From IMG/VR virus record IMGVR_UViG_3300042346_000266, positions 1 to 64,000 of that record: a DNA stretch of 64,000 nucleotides. One strand, written 5' to 3'. Position numbers and translations under genes: made by a program. This stretch comes from a virus. The notes beneath the pieces are model-generated. The model searched no databases, was not told the DNA's origin, and saw only the letters and a list, made by a program, of their open reading frames with translations. Positions 38,626-47,824 of the stretch are shown here, one piece after another; positions within the stretch are counted from its first letter, which is position 1, and every line of letters begins with the position of its first letter.

Positions 38626-40169
38626 TGTATTCTTAAATTATTGATTACACAGTCAGTCGATAATATAGTTGTAGCTACAGACGCGGCATTTTTTAAAGCA
38701 CTCTTAGTCACGAGTAATGGGTCAATAATTCCTTCTCTTATCATGTCTACTGTCTCGCCTGTTATAACATTTAATCCGTACCCAATACCAGTTACTATCT
38801 TTTCAGACATAACTTCTATACCGGCGTTACTTAATATTGTATTAAATGGAGACCTAATGGAATCTAATAATATCTCTTCGCCAACAGAAAATGCATCCAC
38901 ATTATATGAAGCATTTAATAAAGCTATGCCTCCTCCTGGAACAATACCTTCTTTAATAGCCGCCTTTGTTGCACAGATAGCATCCTCGATTCTATCTGCT
39001 TTTTCTTTTAATTCTATTTCTGAATTAGCACCAACTTTGACTACAGATATTTTTGCCGTTAATCTAGCTAGTCTTTTTTCTAGTTTTATAATAGTAGCGC
39101 TATTATTATTTTCTAATAATGATTTTTTAATATCATTAATTATATCTAAAACTTCTTCGCTTGGTTCACCTACGTGAAGTATAGTTTCTTCATGATTAGT
39201 TATGCTTTTAAAACAATTACCAAGCATAGAAGGATCTATTAAATCTAAATCGTCTCCAAGATCTTCATTTATTAGAGTAGCACCGGTTAATAAAGCAAGG
39301 TCATCAAATATTTCTTTCCTATTAATACCGTAGGTTGGTGCATTAATAACATTAACCTTTATATTCCCTTTAGATTTATTCATTGCTAATGTGGATAGAA
39401 CAATTTGTTCCATATCAGCTACAATTAATAAAGACCTATTATTTTTTATAACATACTCTAATACTTTTTGTATTTGGCGTATATTCTCAATAGGTGATTC
39501 AACTAATAATACTAAAGGATTATCTAGTTCTGCGGTTTTATTTTTATGGTTTGTTATAAAATGTGAATTTGTTAAACCCATTGAACACTGAACTCCTTCC
39601 ACTAGTTGTAAACTACACTCCGCATCAGATGAAGTTTCCATCATAACAATACCTGTATTTCCAACTGCTCTAAAAGCATCTCCTACTAATTTGCCTAATT
39701 CAGGATCATTATTTGTAGATATAGTAGCGATGTGATCTAACATATTATCGTCAACTAATACCGACAAATCTTCAAGATACTTAATAACATTATCAACCGC
39801 TTTATTGATACCTTCTTTAATTCTTCTAGTATCTGGGTTTTCTATTTTATAGGCATTTTTTAATATATTGTAAGCTAATACCGTTGCCGTTGTTGTACCA
39901 TCACCTGCTTCTCTAACAGTCTTGCGTGCAGCCTCTTTTAATAATGTAGCTCCCATGTTCTCTACCGGATCCAACAATATAATTGAATCAGCTACTGTCA
40001 CCCCGTCTTTAGTAATAACCGGTTTACCAGTAGAGTCTTCTAGTAAAACACATTTACCACTTGCCCCAAGAGTAGAACTAACAGCTTTTGATAATTTTTC
40101 TACGCCGGCGAATACTTTATCGCTCGCTTCTTTACCAAAACTTAAATTTTTGACTATAGCGTCTGACAT
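38622..40169 (-). CDS. groEL: Chaperonin GroEL
   Basis: 515 residues, versus about 548 in E. coli. The ATP site is complete: KDGVT (54-58), GDGTTTATVL (89-98), the EDAICATKAAIKEG block with the Asp equivalent of E. coli Asp398, and GIVPGGGIALLNA. The apical domain is divergent. The C-terminus ends NNLRIQ without the Gly-Gly-Met tail. It would form the ring that folds phage proteins, probably capsid or the giant tail proteins. Chaperonin genes are rare in phages, which usually borrow the host ring and bring only a GroES substitute. Confidence 0.93.
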   Translation of the reverse strand: MSDAIVKNLSFGKEASDKVFAGVEKLSKAVSSTLGASGKCVLLEDSTGKPVITKDGVTVADSIILLDPVENMGATLLKEAARKTVREAGDGTTTATVLAYNILKNAYKIENPDTRRIKEGINKAVDNVIKYLEDLSVLVDDNMLDHIATISTNNDPELGKLVGDAFRAVGNTGIVMMETSSDAECSLQLVEGVQCSMGLTNSHFITNHKNKTAELDNPLVLLVESPIENIRQIQKVLEYVIKNNRSLLIVADMEQIVLSTLAMNKSKGNIKVNVINAPTYGINRKEIFDDLALLTGATLINEDLGDDLDLIDPSMLGNCFKSITNHEETILHVGEPSEEVLDIINDIKKSLLENNNSATIIKLEKRLARLTAKISVVKVGANSEIELKEKADRIEDAICATKAAIKEGIVPGGGIALLNASYNVDAFSVGEEILLDSIRSPFNTILSNAGIEVMSEKIVTGIGYGLNVITGETVDMIREGIIDPLLVTKSALKNAASVATTILSTDCVINNLRIQ

Positions 40170-40226
40170 AATTTTATTTAATTAGATTTATATAGTTTAT
40201 ATATTACTTATTTTATACTGTTTTTA

Positions 40227-40361
40227 CTAACCTTGGCCATTATAAGATTTTTTATAATTCTTACTTGACTTCAAACTGGAGGTTTTAGACTTAGCATGAA
40301 TACCAGGTCTACTAATGTTTTTCTTTTGTTTTATTTCTATTTTATTTGTTTGCTTTTTCAT
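40227..40361 (-). CDS. Very small basic protein (44 aa)
   Basis: Begins MKKQTNKIEIKQKKN and contains SRPGIHAKSKTSSLKSSKNY, ending NGQG, stop TAG. The RPGIHAKSK...KNYKKSY...GQG pattern is one I recognise from tiny proteins of other phages, which supports it being real. Basic and probably DNA- or virion-associated. Lies directly after the outer spanin-like gene. Confidence 0.7.
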   Translation of the reverse strand: MKKQTNKIEIKQKKNISRPGIHAKSKTSSLKSSKNYKKSYNGQG

Positions 40362-40362
40362 A

Positions 40363-40815
40363 TTAAAATAAACGTATTAATGTATAATGAAAACTAATGC
40401 CACCTGATGGTTGCTTATTTATAGCGTCGTAGCCGGCATAAAATCCTATACCAAATCTTTTTTTGTTTTTAGATTCTAATTTAGCTAGTTTAACTTCTTG
40501 CTCTTCTTGTTTCTTTAAAGAACCTAATAATCCAGCTTGCAAATCTAAATTATGATTAACAAAAGCACTAGATTCTTCTCCTAAAGCAACAGCTAAATCT
40601 TGTATTTGTTTGTATTTATTTTCAAACTCTCTCATCTCTGCATTATATCTATCTTGGCAGTCTTTAACTTGCTTTGTAAGTTCTTTATGCTGGATAGCTA
40701 TGCCATACAAAGCTTTAACCCTTTCTGGAGAATTTAAATCTTTAGTTTGGCTGTACAGTGTCAAGCACCCTACGCATAACATCATAACTAGTATCTCTAA
40801 CTTTAATAGTTTCAT
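40363..40815 (-). CDS. Outer-membrane spanin-like protein
   Basis: 150 residues. A signal-like N-terminus (MKLLKLEILVMMLCVGCLTL) contains a Cys that could be a lipobox (weak consensus) or a cleavage site near YSQ. A long coiled coil follows (KELTKQVKDCQDRYNAEM). The last 35 residues look like outer-membrane beta strands ending in aromatic Phe. Its start overlaps the end of the inner spanin-like gene by 74 bases in another frame, the classic Rz/Rz1 arrangement. Would fuse inner and outer membranes at lysis. Confidence 0.6.
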   Translation of the reverse strand: MKLLKLEILVMMLCVGCLTLYSQTKDLNSPERVKALYGIAIQHKELTKQVKDCQDRYNAEMREFENKYKQIQDLAVALGEESSAFVNHNLDLQAGLLGSLKKQEEQEVKLAKLESKNKKRFGIGFYAGYDAINKQPSGGISFHYTLIRLF

Positions 40816-41110
40816 ATTTAATTCTTTTAGGTTTAAATTTTGTTAATCTTTTTATTTCTTTAACTTTTTCTTGCGTAGAGCTATCGTGAGCTTTAACATG
40901 CTCAACTAATGCTTCTTTGTTTTGTTCAACTTCTATCTTGGTATCAACTAATTCATTTTTTGTTCTCTCTATTTTAACAGCTCTTCTAGCTTTAGAAAAC
41001 CCATTAATAGACATAACAATAACAATTATAATAATTAAAACAATTAATCCTATTAAAATATAGTCTTTTATTTTATTTGGAATTGCATTAAGTTTCTGTA
41101 ATATATTCAT
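40742..41110 (-). CDS. Inner-membrane spanin-like protein
   Basis: 122 residues. One transmembrane segment (YILIGLIVLIIIIVIVMSI) near the N-terminus is followed by a periplasmic coiled coil (KIERTKNELVDTKIEVEQNK) and a basic C-terminus. Topology and place, directly after the lysozyme gene and overlapping the next coiled-coil envelope protein, are those of an i-spanin (Rz). Confidence 0.65.
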   Translation of the reverse strand: MNILQKLNAIPNKIKDYILIGLIVLIIIIVIVMSINGFSKARRAVKIERTKNELVDTKIEVEQNKEALVEHVKAHDSSTQEKVKEIKRLTKFKPKRIKYETIKVRDTSYDVMRRVLDTVQPN

Positions 41111-41112
41111 AA

Positions 41113-41583
41113 TTATTTGAAGTATAAGTTAGCTTCTCTTTGTCTTCTCTTAGTTAATCCATTATTAATCTTACCATTAACTTTGTTCCATTTAGCAAAC
41201 TCTCTAGCGATAGTTGGATCATTTGGGTTGGCATTTACTTTACGAAGTAATGTACTGTCCCCTAAACCTTCAGGGATATTATCCGCGTCAATATCTGAAC
41301 CAACGTTGTATGCAAAAGATACAAGGGCATTAAATTGATTTTGATTAATAGTAGATGTAACAAGTTTATCCACATCCTTAGCAAACATGTTAACTGTTTG
41401 TTTCAACATCCAATAAGCTGTTGCTTGTGTAATTGGTTTGTCTTTCATTGTAACTTTTGCCCCACTAGGATAGAATGTATTACCATATCCTATAGTTGGT
41501 ACTCCTGCAGGACATAAATAAGGGGATAATCTTAATCCTTCATCCTTGGCTATCATTTGGTATAATTCTTCATTCGGACTCAT
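41113..41583 (-). CDS. T4-type lysozyme (endolysin), E-C-T triad
   Basis: 156 residues of the glycoside hydrolase 24 family. The catalytic stretch KDEGLRLSPYLCPAGVPTIG has Glu15, Cys24 and Thr30 at the spacing of T4 lysozyme Glu11-Asp20-Thr26; Cys at the Asp position is known in phage P1 Lyz-type enzymes. NQFNALVSFAYNVG and the C-terminal KRRQREANLY block complete the fold. No N-terminal signal, so it needs a holin; the gene upstream may provide it. Cuts peptidoglycan glycan strands at lysis. Confidence 0.9.
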   Translation of the reverse strand: MSPNEELYQMIAKDEGLRLSPYLCPAGVPTIGYGNTFYPSGAKVTMKDKPITQATAYWMLKQTVNMFAKDVDKLVTSTINQNQFNALVSFAYNVGSDIDADNIPEGLGDSTLLRKVNANPNDPTIAREFAKWNKVNGKINNGLTKRRQREANLYFK

Positions 41584-42086
41584 TTTGTTGCTTTTTTATG
41601 TTTATCAAAATCATCTTTTAATTTTGCGTATAACCCTTTTAATTCTTCATGATCTTTTGCTAGAGCATTATATTTATCTGTAAGTTCTCTATGTAGTTTT
41701 TCCCAATTTTGAGATTGTTCAACTTCCTTAGCATAAGCTAGTTGAATCATGTTAAATTGGTTTTGAATTTCTCCTAATTGAGATCTGAGGGTATCTATTT
41801 GATTCCTAAAATATTCTTTTTCGGCTTTGAATTCGGCAACTATAATTTCTTTGTCCAACTTTAAAGCGTCTTTATCTGAATTAGCTTGTAGTAATAAGCT
41901 CTCATATAATTCTCTAACCTTAATAGCATAATCAACTTCTGCTGATTCTATTTCTACATCCCCTTTTTTTAATTCTTGTTCTTTTTGTTTCTTACCGCCT
42001 AAGAACCAACCTACTATTCCTGTTATAGATGCTCCGACTGTCGATAATAGCATCCAGTTAGTATTAAGCCATTCAGATAAACCCAT
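41580..42086 (-). CDS. Holin-like membrane protein with long coiled coil
   Basis: 168 residues. A single N-terminal transmembrane segment (WMLLSTVGASITGIVGWFLG) is followed by a Lys stretch and a 120-residue coiled coil. It overlaps the lysozyme gene by four bases (ATGA), so holin is the natural guess; the long cytoplasmic or periplasmic coiled coil is unusual for one and also resembles an i-spanin. Confidence 0.55.
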   Translation of the reverse strand: MGLSEWLNTNWMLLSTVGASITGIVGWFLGGKKQKEQELKKGDVEIESAEVDYAIKVRELYESLLLQANSDKDALKLDKEIIVAEFKAEKEYFRNQIDTLRSQLGEIQNQFNMIQLAYAKEVEQSQNWEKLHRELTDKYNALAKDHEELKGLYAKLKDDFDKHKKATK

Positions 42087-43573
42087 TATAATTTTATTTT
42101 TTTAGTTATAAATCTATTTGTTTTTGTTTGTACAATTATAATATACAGCCCTGGGGATAAATCAGAAATATCATAATTATTTGATATTAAATATCCATTA
42201 AAACTATATATTTTAACTTCCTCAATATCTTCGCCTTCTACTTGAATTTTTTTTCCAACAACATTTAGCCCTCCAACGGTATAAACATGTTGCAGATCGT
42301 TAAAACCCTCTATCGTCCATGTGTTTATATTGGATGTTTGTATAGAATATAATTTATTACTTATTAACGGATCTGGCAGATTAAGATATAACTTATAACT
42401 TCCAACCGGTAATCCTAAAGTAGATAAATTAGTAGTTATATTATAGTTTGTAGAATTGCAGTTTTTAATATTATTATCAATTAAAAAAGAATAATTTATA
42501 TTTGTACTTGTGTTTTTACAAACTAAGAAAGCTTTTCTATCTTTAAATAAATTTGCATAACCATAATTACCAATGTTTATAGTAAGCACATTATTCGTTA
42601 TATTTGAAAAATTCAATCTAAAATTATAACCTAAATTTCTTTGCATTATATTAAAACAACCATTAATCTGCCAATTTGATATAACTGTAGGAAAATAGTC
42701 TTTGTTTATTAAACTCCAATTAAACCTATCCATTTCAACCATAGCGTTGCTACAGTCAGTTCTTGGAGTATTAACCATATTAGTTTCCCCTATAACTGGT
42801 AAATTTACTGTCTGCATTTGCCAATAAGATACTTGTTCTTGTGTTGGACTAGCATTAGAAGTACTAACACTAAACGTGCCTGAATCGCCCCAAGTCCCCA
42901 AAAAAGAATCATTATAAAACCCTATTCTTCCAACAAAAGTATTTCCATACATTTTTTGTTTAGCTTCTACATATCTTACCTGTATAAGTATATCGCTATT
43001 AAATCTCAGTAACATTTCATCAACAACCTGTTTCCTATTATTCCATTGCGTTGTACTTACTGGATATGTGTTTCCAAATTCAGTAGAGCCTGTATAATAC
43101 CATTCACCCCATCTACCAATAAATCCAGCTTGTACACAAACTATAACGTCTTTATTTCTATTAATAACAGGAGCTAATTGTCTTATATGAGATAGTATCT
43201 GAGTTTTTGTTGGTTGATATACGGTAGCTGAATTAGATGTATATGAAAACCTAACTGTTACTTTAAGCCCCGCATTTCTGATCCTATTGAAATCGGTTTG
43301 CATATTATTTAAGTAAGTAGAAGTAATTGGAATACCAGTAATAAAATCTCTTAAAAAAAATTGTCTTTGTATTACTGTAATATTTTCATTATTTCTATAA
43401 CTAGTTAATGTGGATTGTGATAGTAAATTATATCCTCCAGAAGAGCCAGTAGAAGTATATTTATAAAACCCTTTTTCTGGATTGGCAATAGCAACATTAT
43501 TTGCTTGATATATTATTGTTTGTGACTTAGATATTATTGTTGTAAACAATATTAAAAATAATAATATTTTTTT
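42086..43573 (-). CDS. Secreted DUF4874/DUF4832-like protein with T9SS sorting domain
   Basis: 496 residues. An N-terminal signal peptide (MKKILLFLILFTTIISKSQ) is followed by ANPEKGFYKY at residues 31-40, the opening signature of DUF4874, and GFYNDSFLGTWGDSGTF, typical of DUF4832; the two form a TIM-barrel-like glycosidase-type pair. The last 70 residues (VKIYSFNGYLISNNYDISDL, then SPGLYIIIVQTKTNRFITKK) resemble a type A sorting domain of the Bacteroidetes type IX secretion system. I infer the cell exports it to its surface, or it is a virion-bound enzyme acquired from the host. It lies between tail-fibre and lysis genes. Domain names are from memory. Confidence 0.75.
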   Translation of the reverse strand, partial: KKILLFLILFTTIISKSQTIIYQANNVAIANPEKGFYKYTSTGSSGGYNLLSQSTLTSYRNNENITVIQRQFFLRDFITGIPITSTYLNNMQTDFNRIRNAGLKVTVRFSYTSNSATVYQPTKTQILSHIRQLAPVINRNKDVIVCVQAGFIGRWGEWYYTGSTEFGNTYPVSTTQWNNRKQVVDEMLLRFNSDILIQVRYVEAKQKMYGNTFVGRIGFYNDSFLGTWGDSGTFSVSTSNASPTQEQVSYWQMQTVNLPVIGETNMVNTPRTDCSNAMVEMDRFNWSLINKDYFPTVISNWQINGCFNIMQRNLGYNFRLNFSNITNNVLTINIGNYGYANLFKDRKAFLVCKNTSTNINYSFLIDNNIKNCNSTNYNITTNLSTLGLPVGSYKLYLNLPDPLISNKLYSIQTSNINTWTIEGFNDLQHVYTVGGLNVVGKKIQVEGEDIEEVKIYSFNGYLISNNYDISDLSPGLYIIIVQTKTNRFITKKIKL

Positions 43574-43905
43574 CATAATTTTAAATTTGATTGTCTATAA
43601 CTAAAGTTGGTTATTCCTAAATCTATAATTTTTTGATTACATTCATCTCTCAATCTATCTCTTTCATCAATAACATCCTGAGGAATAGGCACGCCATCAA
43701 TACTTAGCTTCTCAATATGTTTTCTTAAAAGGTCAGAAATAAGCTCTGTATAATACAAATCAATTTGCAATGCTTGATTAGTTAGAGTAACAGTATCAAC
43801 AGTTTCTTCTCTTTCAATAGTTTCATAAGAAAATCCTTCTGGTATTTGATTTATATCAGTAGTTTCTATTATGCTACCTCCATGTCTGTAAATATATATT
43901 GTCAT
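43573..43905 (-). CDS. Small protein after the tail fibre
   Basis: 110 residues: an N-terminal beta part (TIYIYRHGGSIIETTDINQI) and a helical C-terminal part (LISDLLRKHIEKLSIDG). Directly follows the tail-fibre gene and shares one base with the secreted-protein gene. Small proteins here are often fibre chaperones or tail assembly factors; not recognised. Confidence 0.5.
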   Translation of the reverse strand: MTIYIYRHGGSIIETTDINQIPEGFSYETIEREETVDTVTLTNQALQIDLYYTELISDLLRKHIEKLSIDGVPIPQDVIDERDRLRDECNQKIIDLGITNFSYRQSNLKL

Positions 43906-46397
43906 TATCTTGGATTTGTAAAGATTTCTTCGTACATAAAATAATCTGTTTGCATTGCTCTAGCAGTACTACCTGTGTTTTTAATAATTGCATTTGCAAT
44001 AAACATAGGTGTTGTTGTAAGTGGAATATTTGTAGTATGTGTGGCTCTCAATACATTGTCTATGTAAAATTCTACTGAAGAAGCAGCTGCATTTATGTTT
44101 ATTCTTAATTTATACCATTGCCCTGCTGTTACAGCAATTGAAGTAACAGTTGTTGTATTTGTTGTTCCTGCTCTTGTTATGCATTTAAAATTAGGTGAAG
44201 CATTTGCGCTTAAATATACACCACCCTCATCATAAACAATAGCTATGTTATTTAAAATATTTGAATAATTAGAGCCAGTAGCATATCCAAAAAATGTATA
44301 GAATCTTTCAGCTAGAGTAGATAATGTAGTAATATTTACATAAGTTTCCAAAGTAATTGCTCCTGTTCCTATAAACAAAGCTGCTCCTCCATATACCCAC
44401 CCAGCTTGGCCTGTATTATTAGCAGAAGTTAATGATTCTACAACCCCTTGCTGATTAGTTCTATTTGTAATAGTACCTGTACCTCTTGTAGTTCCTTGAC
44501 CATTACCAAAGGTATTAATAACATCATTTGTAGCAGCAGTAACGTTTGCCGCTAAACTACCCATAAACTCATTAAAATAATAAACTCCTTGAATAGTTTG
44601 AAAAGTTCTTAAATTATTTTGCTTATTATTAAATGTACTCCAATCAGCAGATGATAAAGCACCTCTGTTTAAAGCACTAGCAGTTGGTAAATTAAATGTA
44701 TGTGTTGATGCACTAGAGCTAATAGCAAAATCAGTTCCTGATGCACCTGTTGCAAAATTCTGCACTTGTGCTGTAAGTCCATTTAAGGCAGTAAGTCCTG
44801 TTGAAAATGTAGTTATAACTTGGCAAAGATTATTATCCTCTGTATGTAATGTAATAGTTCTTCCGCTATTATTAACCCATATTCTAACAGCCAGTCTATC
44901 TGTTGCTAGTAATGTTGTTTGTGGAACTGCTAAAGCACTTACATATAAATCAGTAGCAGTACCATTAGTTATCCCCTCAGGATTTGCTGAACTACTTGCT
45001 ATTAAGGATAGAGTTACTCCATCCCACTTATACAATTCAATATAAAATGATGGCGAACCTCCACCTGATGAAGCACTAAAATATGTTTCAAAATTCCAGT
45101 TTCCTGCTGGTATTTCTAATAAATTTGGTACTCCAGCATCTGTAATAAACGATTGAATATAACCATTTGCATTTATTGTAAAATCTGTACCTGCACCTAG
45201 AATTGGCGTTCTGTCCATTTCTCTAAAAGCAACACCGCCAAAAGTGCCTTGTGAAACTGAACCATTAAGATAGAAAGATAGAGAAGCACCACCACCACTT
45301 GAAGCTGGAAAGTTAGCCAAACTACCATCGCCGCGAACATATTGCGATACCGTGCCTGCCCCTGTAACCGCTATATCTCCGCTTGATGTAATTGGACTAT
45401 TTGTTACTGTAAAAGCACTTGGCATTGTTAATCCGACTGAAGTAACTGTACCACCGCCACTTGGAATATCATCTAATGTCGCTAAAGTATATGTGCCATC
45501 TAATTTATATGGAATATAAAATATAGAAGGAGCACTTGAAGGTGGTTGAGGTATAAAATAATCAGGATGAAAAATAAAACTAATATCTTGTAAAATAGGG
45601 CTTGAATTAAGATAAAACCCTACTCCATAATTAGTTGTGTCATTTACAACGTTTAAATTTAACGGGTTTGCAGGATCTAAGTTAAAATCTCCTAAAGTTA
45701 AAGCACCGTTGGCAAGAGCAGAAGTTGTACCGCCTTGAGCAACAAAACTTAATCCATCACTATACAATTCAGATGTACTGCCTATAGGATTAGTAACTTT
45801 AAAACTTTGACCAAGTAAATTTTCGCTATTTATAATAATACCGTTTGTAGTTTCATTACCTTGATCTGTTACCTGTTGAAGATTAGGAGTTGTCCCTACC
45901 CCTCCAGAACTTGCCCAAGGGGTCATATCATAGTATATATCTTTATATATATTACCATTCCCTCCAATATACTCTAGACTTAACTCATAAAAATTCGGGT
46001 TTGCAGTAACAACATAATTAGTTATTTTATAATGCCCGAAAGAATTAGGTTGGTTTTGCTCAGCAAGTAATATCTCACTGTCTATTAAATAATCTAAGAA
46101 TACGGTTATATTGCTACCACTTGCATCTAATATTGACACAATGAGTTTATCTATAGACGAAAAAAGTCTACCATCTCCACCTCCGTCCTCAAAAGCAATT
46201 GTTTTTGCTACGTTTGGCAAAATAGTAAACTTAAATGTTAATTGGCCACTTATAGATATTCTAGCATTGACATTCAAATAATCAGCAATACTTTGTGCAG
46301 TATAATTTACAGTTCTATTCGTAGCATACTTAGTACCTACGAATATATCTGAATCTGTTATTGGTGAACTATTAAAATACGAATTAGCTATTGCCAT
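43905..46397 (-). CDS. Tail fibre with C-terminal LamG-like domain
   Basis: 830 residues. The start (FNSSPITDSDIFVGTKYATN) resembles the next fibre gene. The middle contains the repeated fibre pattern TSVGLTMPSAFTVTNSPITS...VRGDGSLANFP and SRASA-like beta strands. Residues about 640-815 form a concanavalin/LamG-like sandwich (GQWYKLRININAAASSVEFY). Probably the receptor-binding fibre, recognising a surface glycan. Ends with MFEEIFTNPR-like tail. Confidence 0.75.
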   Translation of the reverse strand: MAIANSYFNSSPITDSDIFVGTKYATNRTVNYTAQSIADYLNVNARISISGQLTFKFTILPNVAKTIAFEDGGGDGRLFSSIDKLIVSILDASGSNITVFLDYLIDSEILLAEQNQPNSFGHYKITNYVVTANPNFYELSLEYIGGNGNIYKDIYYDMTPWASSGGVGTTPNLQQVTDQGNETTNGIIINSENLLGQSFKVTNPIGSTSELYSDGLSFVAQGGTTSALANGALTLGDFNLDPANPLNLNVVNDTTNYGVGFYLNSSPILQDISFIFHPDYFIPQPPSSAPSIFYIPYKLDGTYTLATLDDIPSGGGTVTSVGLTMPSAFTVTNSPITSSGDIAVTGAGTVSQYVRGDGSLANFPASSGGGASLSFYLNGSVSQGTFGGVAFREMDRTPILGAGTDFTINANGYIQSFITDAGVPNLLEIPAGNWNFETYFSASSGGGSPSFYIELYKWDGVTLSLIASSSANPEGITNGTATDLYVSALAVPQTTLLATDRLAVRIWVNNSGRTITLHTEDNNLCQVITTFSTGLTALNGLTAQVQNFATGASGTDFAISSSASTHTFNLPTASALNRGALSSADWSTFNNKQNNLRTFQTIQGVYYFNEFMGSLAANVTAATNDVINTFGNGQGTTRGTGTITNRTNQQGVVESLTSANNTGQAGWVYGGAALFIGTGAITLETYVNITTLSTLAERFYTFFGYATGSNYSNILNNIAIVYDEGGVYLSANASPNFKCITRAGTTNTTTVTSIAVTAGQWYKLRININAAASSVEFYIDNVLRATHTTNIPLTTTPMFIANAIIKNTGSTARAMQTDYFMYEEIFTNPR

Positions 46398-46425
46398 ATA
46401 TAATTTTTATCGATGCGTAAATAAC

Positions 46426-47292
46426 TTATGCCGTGAAATATTGCAAAGTCATTCTAAATACTTTAAAAGGATTTGCTTCATCTATAGTATATGGAATTAA
46501 AAAATGGAAACCAACAGGTTCTAAAGATCCATTAGCCCTCATTAAACTCATAGTCTGAGCTCCGGCTGTTTGTTCTATACTAGTGTCAGTAGTATAAGCA
46601 GAACCCACTCCTGTATATATAACTCTATTAGACCCGGTAAACCCGGTAGGGGCCATTGGGGTGGGCATATCAGAAGGTAAATTGAATCTAATCCATTCGC
46701 CGGTTTCAACTAACCATGTAGCGTATTCAACCCATATGGTTACTGTGACTAAGTTACCCATGCGTTGCCAGTCATAAAACTTATTAACTGTTCCAGTGGG
46801 TGTCTGTGAGTCTGAAAATATAGGGTCGTCAGCTAATGTTTGTACTCCTGGGCTTCTATAGTTTGTTTCTGTCGGAACAGCTGTTGAGGCTGTATTATTT
46901 ACTTTAACGCTGTATGCCACTTGAGGTAATTGGGGCCCTTCGGGTCCTGTGTCTCCCTTTGCAGCTAGTAAATCCCAATTAGTAGGATCATCCGGCGGAG
47001 GAAGAACAGAAACAAATATATCTTCTAAACATATATATGATGAACCCTCATATTCTACAGCATCACCCGGAGAATATTCATTGTCTTCAGACCAGGCTTC
47101 CCTCCACACTAATCCTGGAGGACCAACTGGCCCTTGTGGTCCCTCCGGTCCAACTTCTCCATTACCAAGAGACAATATATCCCCAATAGTAAATGATTTA
47201 GTAATCATGCCATCTTCGCCACGATTTTTAGAACCTATTAATAAATCCCCTATCGCAGGGTCCGCTATTGGATAACTATTATTTATTGCCAT
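46426..47292 (-). CDS. Collagen-like tail fibre with carbohydrate-binding domain
   Basis: 288 residues. Residues 52-66 are collagen-like (GPEGPQGPVGPPG), and KGDTGPEGP follows further on. Between them, WREAWSEDNEYSPGDAVEYE and YICLEDIF resemble a chitin-binding (CBM5/12) module. The C-terminal half is a beta-rich domain. The first 30 residues resemble those of the 830-aa fibre, suggesting both attach the same way to the tail. Confidence 0.7.
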   Translation of the reverse strand: MAINNSYPIADPAIGDLLIGSKNRGEDGMITKSFTIGDILSLGNGEVGPEGPQGPVGPPGLVWREAWSEDNEYSPGDAVEYEGSSYICLEDIFVSVLPPPDDPTNWDLLAAKGDTGPEGPQLPQVAYSVKVNNTASTAVPTETNYRSPGVQTLADDPIFSDSQTPTGTVNKFYDWQRMGNLVTVTIWVEYATWLVETGEWIRFNLPSDMPTPMAPTGFTGSNRVIYTGVGSAYTTDTSIEQTAGAQTMSLMRANGSLEPVGFHFLIPYTIDEANPFKVFRMTLQYFTA

Positions 47293-47323
47293 TGTTTATT
47301 ATCGATGTTATATATTATGTTTA

Positions 47324-47824
47324 CTAACTTGGCATGAAAGGGCATTTAGCTCCACTACCTTTACCCCCGGATGGAGTCCCAAATGAAGTTCTTGGATTAC
47401 CTGCCGGCACATTTTTTTTCTTTGATTGTTTATCTAGATACTTAGAATACTCTTCAGTTGTAAGGCCTCTATTAGAAGCATTGTTCTCGAAGCGTTTTTG
47501 CATTTTTTCTCTTGCTACATTTTTTTTAGCATTAGCCGCATCTCTTACTTCTTTAGAAACTCTACCTGGAATATACGGAGTTGTTTTAGGATCCTCTTGC
47601 TTTAATGGAGATCTTTTATTTTTCATAGCCTCTATTCTACCGGCATTCTTTATTCTACTAGAAAACAACTTATTAGGATTATTAAACCCTTCTCTATAGT
47701 CAGCGCTATCCTTTTTCGTAGCAGTGTAAGGTCTATCTTTAAACCCACTTCTTTTACTAGTAGGCATATTGCTATAAGTAGGTTTTGGATCCTCTTGCTT
47801 TAAAGGTGATTTTTTCTTAATCAT
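47324..47824 (-). CDS. Basic disordered protein with two SPLKQEDPK motifs
   Basis: 166 residues, very basic. SPLKQEDPK occurs twice: at residues 6-14 and again near residue 72. The rest is Lys/Arg/Asn-rich with a Gly-rich end. The same short motif opens other proteins in this region. It may be a virion DNA-binding or processed precursor protein. Its ATG overlaps the stop of the upstream 48-aa gene (ATGA). Confidence 0.65.
   Translation of the reverse strand: MIKKKSPLKQEDPKPTYSNMPTSKRSGFKDRPYTATKKDSADYREGFNNPNKLFSSRIKNAGRIEAMKNKRSPLKQEDPKTTPYIPGRVSKEVRDAANAKKNVAREKMQKRFENNASNRGLTTEEYSKYLDKQSKKKNVPAGNPRTSFGTPSGGKGSGAKCPFMPS

Noticed and set aside
38641-39177. A 178-codon plus-strand ORF opposite groEL
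   Set aside because: The minus strand encodes a full chaperonin with complete motifs; the plus frame is Ser/Ile/Pro-rich with no recognisable pattern.
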